Below, one piece after another: positions 58,201-64,000 of a stretch of DNA of 64,000 bases; the first letter of the stretch is position 1; every line of letters begins with the position of its first letter. The DNA is from Lineus longissimus (Eukaryota > Nemertea > Pilidiophora > Heteronemertea > Lineidae). Under the pieces are notes generated by a model, which searched no databases, was not told where the DNA came from, and saw only the letters and a program-made list of their open reading frames with translations. Position numbers and translations under genes: made by a program. The stretch covers positions 12,400,001-12,464,000 of the forward strand of contig NC_088319.1 in the NCBI RefSeq assembly GCF_910592395.1, given 5' to 3'.

Positions 58201-61200
58201 GGGAAAAATTTGAAAATGATTTGGACTTAAGCCCAGACTGATGTGCTCAATTTCTTTTAGTCACCCCTCCAAGGCAATGAACCACGATTTGCTGAGTTAG
58301 TACCCCCACTACAGCCCAGTTGATTGAGAAGTTTTTGAGAATTTGAATACTGACTGTGGTTCTTAAAATTGACTTGGGGAAAACTATATGATGACGATGA
58401 TGACTATATGGACAGATATATGAAGTGAAGATGAATGCCCCCCGCAAGACAACAGCGTGATTTTAACAGCAGCACTAATATCATGACTGCATGACCCATT
58501 GAATAAACACCACAAGGACATGTCTTTCCATTAACTGCATGTCCTCAACTGTCTCACAAAAAAATACTTATCTGGAACGATTGATAGGAAAAATCCATTT
58601 CAATTAAGAGGAGTTGTGATTTCTTGAAATGCCACCATTTTCATATTGTAGCAGAATATAATTTTGATAGCCACGGTAGAATTGATCCTGCCTAACAAGT
58701 ATGCCTAAAGTTGCTTCAATATATCGTAGTTGATGGGAACATTTGTTCAAATCAACTTGTTTAACCCAGCCCACTGAATACAGTCCCGGATGGATAGCGT
58801 CATCTTCAGGAACTGAGTGTCTGCAGACACCCAGGGTCTTGGTTGTGTGCACAAACTTGACACAACCTTGCTGTCAATCTTTCACCTTGGGAGTATTCCG
58901 TCTTGGACAATGACAGGCTGTCTTTGGATGCCTTAGGCCTGGTTGTGTGACACAACCAGCTTGTTAGATCTCCCGCCTAAGCTAAAAACGTCTATTGATG
59001 CTTGGGATATATGCTTGTGTAGCACAACCTTGTTGCCAATCTTTAGCCTTGAGAGTATTCCCTCTTGGACAGCAACAGGCTGTCATTGGATGGGGGAGGG
59101 CATGGTGGCTTCTGGAATGTCCTGTCTGAGCTGAAAACTTGCCACCTTCGGACACTCGGCATTTCAGATGACTTTAGATGATGTCACATCCCTTTCTGGT
59201 CAAGTGAAGCAATCAAATACCATTGGCTATCAAAAATAATTCTGCCCCAATATGTGTTTCTGTCTACACGGTTTGTCGTCTTTATTTGCTTCAGCATTTC
59301 ACCCGTGCCAAGGCATCTTGGTCCCGTCCAAATGTTGTACATTATCGCGTCATCTTGGTCACTTCAACTAACAATTCACACTAACAAACAAACGATAAGT
59401 TTATTTTACAATTATGAGTTCCTTTCTCATTATTAGCTTGAAGTTCATTTCTGATTTGAGTTTGTCAGGGCCGTTTCTTCATTCATTGATCTCAAAAACC
59501 CGACAAATTTTTTAAATCAGTCAGTTCAGGCTCAGTCACGTTACAACGATTTTGCATTGGCTACTGAACCACTTTGGTTTGCTAAAATGGTTGGAGTTCT
59601 CCAAAATGGTTGTAACAACAAGGCATGCATTGAATGCGAAAAAAATGCCCCTTCAGACTGTGAAAGTAGTTGCAGATCGACAAAATATTCACTTGATTGG
59701 TCTGCACATGTACATTTAGAACTGGCAAACTATTTCAAAATGAACTTCACATATTTTGACAATTTTTTCATCATTTTCAAATGCCAACTGCGCGCACACC
59801 AAACTTAGCTAAAATTCTGTTTTTGTACCTGCAAAAACGAGTTGGAGAAAAAAACATGGGTGGAATATAAAATGTTTTGTAAAGTAGAAGTCGTGAGTGC
59901 ATGAACAAATATAACGTACTTTTGGGACGTCAAATTGGGACAAAATCATGGCGATTTTTTGGATGGAGATTTTACTGTCACATTCACTAGTTCACACTTG
60001 TGGTATTGTAAACATTGCATTGTGGTGAAGTCACACAACGTTGTCTGTTTTTTGTTGGCCCAAAAAATCAAAAAATCTGAATGATATGTTGACGTTTGAT
60101 GGGATTTGCCGAGGACCCACTCCAAGGTATTAATTTCTATTTAAAAAAGGCTCACAGTGAAGGTTTTGCCATCAAATGTCCCCTGGGGGTCCTTGGTTGT
60201 GATGCTGCAGACAGTACCAAGGACCGCCGTGATCAAAACAAGGCCTAACACTTCCATGGCAAACAAACATTTTTTCCATGGCAAACATCAATATATCCTA
60301 TGACCTAGAACTTTTAGAATTTGCATCACATGATAGGTCATGTGATGCGTAGTGAATTATGCCCCGCAGTTCAGGAAATGGAAAAGAAAAGATTGACATG
60401 TCATGAGCAGTATAAATTGACAATTAGGACGCAATGTCAGAAACGTGACAGTGAATTTACCTGATGTTTTTAGTCCAATCATTACATCCAGCTCACGAGC
60501 AATTTAAAACATAATGTGTACTTTCGCCTCGTTTGATGATGAAATATCTGATGTCGGGAGATAACATTTCATATCAATTACTGGTATTCTCTCTCCAATA
60601 CCTCTAGATCATGGAAATTTAGTAAGACAATTTTAATTGTGATTGATGCTGGGCGAGTACTCAAGTTGCATTCTCCTACAGTTTTTTCAAGCAACTGACT
60701 TTGTTTATTCGGTTGTTATTTGTCAAGTTAAGGAGGGAAAAAAGGAGTATTAGTGTACGCCTGTTCCCTATAAATTTGTGAAAGAACATGGTTAAAAAGC
60801 ATTTGACAAGAAATTGGCTGATCTGAAAAAATGCGATAAAATTTTATGCTCCGTTCTCGTCATAAAATTGATTTCCTCCCAGAACTAGCGCTCCACTTTT
60901 GTGAAGTAACGATCATTTTTGTGTCACTTTCAAAATTGCAGAAGATTTAGGTGATAATGGTAAGTGAATGGAAATGATTGGAATCCTGCTCAATCATAAG
61001 TCGGCATGATGCATGGTAATTGCCACTTCTAAAATGGGCGTTAGAAAGTAGAAACTACAGCAAAATGAAAGTAGAATTCTGCATGAAAGAATTGTATAGG
61101 AAGTGAAAAATTAGAAAAATGCATGATAGTCTCTGCATTGCTTAGCTAATGGACTTTTGATTTTTACAATTGACGTCTGAGTTCATAGACGACTGATTTT

Positions 61201-63597
61201 TTGGAAAAATCACAAGAAGTTATTGAGAGCAACTTCATGCAAATGAGTGTGAATGCGGTGACAATCGTTAAGTTCTTGATTAGAAATCAACGTAATTTCA
61301 TACAGTGCAAAATAATTACACGAGAAAATGAGTGGGAATTATTTGATATGTAGATGGCATTACACATTGCATATTAGAAAGCATGAAAACGCATCTTCAT
61401 CGCAACATCATGTACACTAGCTCTGTCATAATCATTATCGGTTAGAAATAACATGCATGCATTCCTCATTTCAAACTCATTTCGATTTATTCCTAATTTC
61501 ATTACTACCACATTTCAATTTTTTGCTAGATTTTCAGTTCACACTTATATTCTCAGATTCACTTATAAAATCTAAATGTTTTTCTGTATTTTTCAACACA
61601 ATTATTTAAAATACAACCGTACACATACATTTGATTTTCAAATTGATGAGTTTCTAACTGTCTATACTACATGATGGACTGTAGAAGAATGCGATCCAGA
61701 TTCTTTTAACTGTTCAAAGATGTCACTACCTTTCTCATTATTGTGTCTCCTTGACGGCACCATAAGCCGTTCTTGCATTGGCAAAGTGCTCCTAGATCTG
61801 TAGCATGAATATTGCCTGATATTGATGAGAGAAAAAACTTTAAAAGTCAGCAAATGGAGAGATGCTGTCAAGAATTTCAAACCAAGAGTTCCAGCTCAGT
61901 GGTTACATGAATCGCTCTAAAAGCATGCAGAGGCAAAAACAAATATAACGCCATGGGAGATTGATGATAAGTCCCTAGTCGACACAAAACAAATAAAACT
62001 GCAGCTAGCCAATTTAGAAAGCGATTATGATAAATGTGTATTGGATGTACTTGATTGCGTAAATGAGTTACGGTTTAGAAAAACTTTAGTAAAAGAAATT
62101 ACGGTTTGGTGTTACAGAGTGTTGTTTGCATGAGATCCGGCCGTTAGTGCCGTTTGTTCAATTCCATCTTGAATAGGACAATAGAACCTCTATTAGAGGG
62201 CACCTCTGTTAACAGGACTCCCTCTCTAATATGGACACTAGTTTTGGTCCGAAATTGGTTGTTTCCATTCAATTTGACATCGGTTAGCAGGAAGCCCTCT
62301 TTAATATTTGATGGAACACAGAATGCAAGTTGGGCAAATATGATTAAGGCGTACGGAAATAATATGGGCTGGTCGTGCACAATCACCTCACTTGTATATG
62401 TTTGAAGTGCGTTTCATTGTTCATTGAGTATTTTAGCATATTGTTTATCCCCGATTGGAAATAATGTTGACACGATAGGGTTTGTCCTTTCCTTGAAAAA
62501 CCTTCCTGAAAAGCAAGATCACAAAACGTAGAAAGATTTTTGCATTTTAAAAAACATTAGATTTAACACTACTTAGTAAGGTAAGGTGATACAATTATAG
62601 CCTATGTGTGCATTGATGTGTACTGCCAGCTGTTTTCTATGTTGTCAAGGCTATAATTGTACCACTTTACCCTTCCACTTGCTATCGGTTTCTGATAGTA
62701 TATAACACCATCTTCCTCAATGAAGTATCTTCTTAAAAAGCTAACCTTAACTTAACTTGGTGACCAAAATGACACAATGAACCGAAGGCCTGGTGTAATA
62801 GATCTCCCTTGTAAAAAGTCAAAGTTGCTGTACGTATATATAGTCAAGAACAAATAAAGACTAGTCTTTATTCATTCTTGATAGTGTGCATTGTTCAGCT
62901 GATGTACATTGGACCAGAATCCCTTCCTCCTCCGAAAGCACCGCCATTCACCTTGTATAGAAATTCGTGCTGCTGAGCTGCTATTGTTTCGAATCTCCAT
63001 TCTACCAAGAACCGATCGAGTCTAGTCTTAATAAGTTCTTGATCTTTAATACTCGTATACTAAATCTGGAAAGGAAAAACCCCTCATGAATGGAATATAG
63101 GAACAGATGATTACAGTCTCTGATTCCCTTTCATTCCTATTCTCCACTTGGATGCGAAAATTATATAGAAAGGTGTTCTTTTCTCTATATTCTGTGACTA
63201 TTTCACCAGGCCGTTTTAGTTCTGAAAATGAAGCAGATAAAAATGACTGACCCAGTAGCGTTTCTCTCGCCATGAAATGTGCCCGGTTTGTCATGATGTA
63301 TCTCCCTATCAGTGAGTTTCTTTCGCTTAGGAGCAAGTGCAGGCAGTGTGGATCTGTTGCCTACCCCCGATCTCTTCTCCTCCTGGACCAAAGACCTCCC
63401 CCACGACGACGGCAAGGAGAGCGACCAGATCTACGCGTTCGACGGGAAGACCAATGCGGTGCAGATTCCCGACGGCAAGATCAACCACACGATGGGCAGT
63501 CACTTCACCGTCATGGCGTGGCTGAAGCATGAGCAGAATGTCGAGGATACGAAGCGCGGAGAGAAGGAGCACATTATGTGTAATGCCGACGGTGAAG
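37153..63597 (+). CDS. CLSTN: Calsyntenin, 5' part (continues past the window)
   Basis: Seven exons: 37153-37222, 47410-47550, 48380-48575, 49214-49413, 57184-57336, 57931-58122, 63331-63597, giving 1219 nt (406 residues) with matching phases, open at the right edge. Residues 1-23 (exon 1) are a signal peptide. Cadherin repeat 1 contains ICGYKLF and EKLDFEKRQNYAFSIVAYDC; repeat 2 contains ICSYKVITPNVPFEVDNQG and HILAVEAIDC. Then come IPNRIEYEP and TKHIGKGCDRDTYSIKSQ, which are near-diagnostic of calsyntenins, and the first strands of the laminin-G-like domain (DQIYAFDGKTNAVQIPDG). Calsyntenins are type I membrane cadherin-superfamily proteins of neurons that act at synapses and as kinesin-1 cargo adaptors through a cytoplasmic tail, which lies beyond this window. 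Intron 1 is about 10.2 kb, intron 4 about 7.8 kb and intron 6 about 5.2 kb. Exon 1 is the weakest link. Confidence 0.93.
39970..40040. repeat. Dispersed repeat shared with 17262-17340
   Basis: AGGTGACTGGGTA, ACAGCTGG, TAATATTGCCCT and AATACCAATGG align in order with the copy at 17262. Confidence 0.55.
41820..43280 (+). pseudogene. Possible decayed coding relic, unidentified
   Basis: One plus-strand frame stays readable over several stretches broken by stops, for example one containing LEMLGGIGLSLPLAPSTVF at about 41950-42168, and another around 42919-43281. Base composition here is less AT-rich than the surrounding intron. It may be a degenerate transposable element, but I recognise no reverse transcriptase, transposase or integrase motif. 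Confidence 0.2.
44250..44385. mobile_element. TA-flanked MITE family, degenerate copy 4
   Basis: Diverged and partial: ACCAGTTCTGGTC, ACCTCTCTTATCTGGACA, CACCTCTCTATTGAGG and AATAAGGAGGTTCTTC correspond to the family consensus in order. Ends are not intact. Confidence 0.5.
47146..47240. mobile_element. TA-flanked MITE family, 5' partial copy 5
   Basis: Begins TACAGTGGAACCTCCCTTGG and continues GCAGACACCTCTCTATAAGG, ATTAAGGACACTAGTTTTGG and TCCCAAGTTGG, then loses similarity. The right half is missing. It lies about 170 bp upstream of calsyntenin exon 2. Confidence 0.7.
51811..51964. repeat. Intronic repeat pair, copy 1 (copy 2 at 57385-57530)
   Basis: Shares with 57385-57530, in order, ATGTCG(C/T)TCTGAGCTTGG, AGGTTGAGAC(G/A)GACTGG, TCATC(T)ATTTCTTC, GGCTCATC and CTGTGTGACAT. 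A duplication or a dispersed element in two introns of the same gene. Confidence 0.75.
53985..54169 (-). mobile_element. tRNA-derived SINE
   Basis: Minus-strand 5' end GGACTGTCAGAGTGGTGCAG (box-A-like) then, about 35 bases on, a perfect B box GGTTCGATTCC (plus 54111-54121). GGACTG at the 5' end can pair with CAGTCC after the B box, a tRNA-like acceptor remnant with a CGA-type anticodon loop. After this head comes a central GGGTAGGTTTCCTCTGG and GGTTTCCTCCTAC block and a short A/T tail. Not a functional tRNA: the D and T stems are broken and the loop lacks U33. Confidence 0.7.
56777..56938. mobile_element. TA-flanked MITE family, copy 6
   Basis: CAGTGGAACCTCCCTTAGTG at the left, AGAGAGGTTCCACTG at the right, about 160 bp. 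Contains CTATTAAGGACACCCTCTCT, CTAGTTTTGGTCCCAAAT and GGTTGTTTCC. The inverted ends are the cleanest in the window; the flanking TA is lost. Confidence 0.85.
57385..57530. repeat. Intronic repeat pair, copy 2
   Basis: See 51811-51964. This copy starts under 50 bases past the donor of calsyntenin exon 5 (57336). Confidence 0.75.
58860..59095. repeat. Direct repeat, two copies spaced 162 bp
   Basis: CACAACCTTGCTGTCAATCT at 58861 and CACAACCTTGTTGCCAATCT at 59023 each continue with CCTTG(G/A)GAGTATTCC, CTTGGACA and ACAGGCTGTC.TTGGATG over about 70 bases. Confidence 0.85.
60323..60348. repeat. Short perfect hairpin
   Basis: GCATCACATGA and TCATGTGATGC, 11-bp arms, 4-base loop. Confidence 0.8.
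62170..62313. mobile_element. TA-flanked MITE family, partial copy 7
   Basis: CAATAGAACCTCTATTAGAG, GGGCACCTCTGTTAACAGGA, CTAGTTTTGGTCCGAAATTG and GGTTGTTTCCATTCAATTTG follow the family order. The right end has drifted. Confidence 0.7.
62577..62674. mobile_element. Small inverted-repeat element
   Basis: Arms GGTGATACAATTATAGCC and GGCTATAATTGTACCACTTT are inverted, about 26 bp with a few mismatches, separated by about 45 bp with no coding. A tiny MITE or foldback. Confidence 0.55.
62843..62881. repeat. 39-bp near-perfect palindrome
   Basis: TCAAGAACAAATAAAGACT followed directly by AGTCTTTATTCATTCTTGA; one mismatched pair. No loop. Confidence 0.85.
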
Positions 63598-64000
63598 GTA
63601 GGTTGAATTTGAAGTTAAATCTGTCATCAGTCTTGGAATCTTGATTCATGGGGCACATGGTAACATTAGCAGATCAAGAATTTAGAATTGGTTCTGGAAT
63701 GGCAGTTACGGGTTCATCCAGACGTTGGACAATTCCTTTTCAAATGGTCAGTTCACTTGCAGGTTATGCAGGCTCTCTCCTTGAAAATTCGTTGACGCAT
63801 TTGAATCTCTCTTCAAGGGATATCTTTGCAACTTGTATGTTGTCAAGATGAATTGGCTCTTGGTCGAACGATAGGTAAATTGTAATTTTGAGACATTTAG
63901 ATTCCGGTCCAAGACCTGTTCTTGTGAGGTCTTCACCTGAAACACATTATACTTTCTTCAACTGAGATTTCATTTGCAAAAGTTACACTTCTGTCTGCCT
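63598..64000 (+). other. Calsyntenin intron 7, partial
   Basis: Begins with donor GTAGGT after 63597. No further exon before the right edge. A short plus-strand frame (63648-63851) shows no calsyntenin similarity. Confidence 0.6.

Larger units (their letters stand above)
58123..63330 (+). other. Calsyntenin intron 6, repeat-containing
   Basis: About 5.2 kb. It holds a 162-bp-spaced direct repeat at 58860-59095, several hairpins (60323, 62577, 62843) and MITE copy 7 at 62170. No coding sequence recognised. Confidence 0.55.

Overview
This is a nuclear genomic window from an invertebrate animal. Four gene loci have strong coding evidence (three single- or multi-exon genes complete, one running off the right edge), and a fourth single-exon gene of unknown family lies at the left. 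Genes are split by canonical GT-AG introns, there is no bacterial-type operon structure, and the AT-rich non-coding DNA is full of small non-autonomous transposable elements, minisatellites and SINE-like pieces. Protein similarity to human USP5, CDCA3 and calsyntenin is strong. A marine bilaterian fits best (lophotrochozoan such as a mollusc or brachiopod, or an invertebrate deuterostome); the sequence alone does not settle which.

Layout. 1-3.8 kb is non-coding, with one TATA-like promoter candidate and a 95-bp triplicated repeat. A single coding exon for a four-pass membrane protein lies at 3990-4892 (+). 5.4-5.8 kb is a 122-bp triplicated repeat. CDCA3 (TOME-1), a mitotic regulator, lies on the minus strand at 6968-8471 in three coding exons. 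Directly head-to-head with it is USP5 (ubiquitin C-terminal hydrolase 5, isopeptidase T), 8961-16542 (+). I reconstruct it as 17 exons, 2394 nt and 797 aa, open from start to stop. The interval between them has CCAAT boxes, a CHR-like element, an E-box and a YY1-like start, as expected of a shared cell-cycle promoter. A leucine-rich-repeat/immunoglobulin single-pass receptor lies at 21635-23584 (-) with an uninterrupted coding exon. 23.6-37.1 kb is repeat-rich. From 37153 (+) to the right edge is a calsyntenin gene: signal-peptide exon, cadherin repeats, and the start of the laminin-G-like domain, with introns up to about 10 kb.

The most interesting points: (1) the CDCA3/USP5 divergent pair is the same arrangement as on human 12p13.31, and the calsyntenin nearby matches CLSTN3 in the same human band; (2) the last codons of CDCA3, including its KEN degradation box and stop, are the unit of a 49-50-bp tandem repeat that continues into the 3' UTR; (3) a decayed second copy of the USP5 UBA1 exon lies in the preceding intron; (4) several short inverted-repeat elements, including a seven-copy TA-flanked family, and a composite element with 64-bp internal repeats that occurs twice in opposite orientation. 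I saw no CRISPR, rRNA, intact tRNA or complete autonomous transposon.
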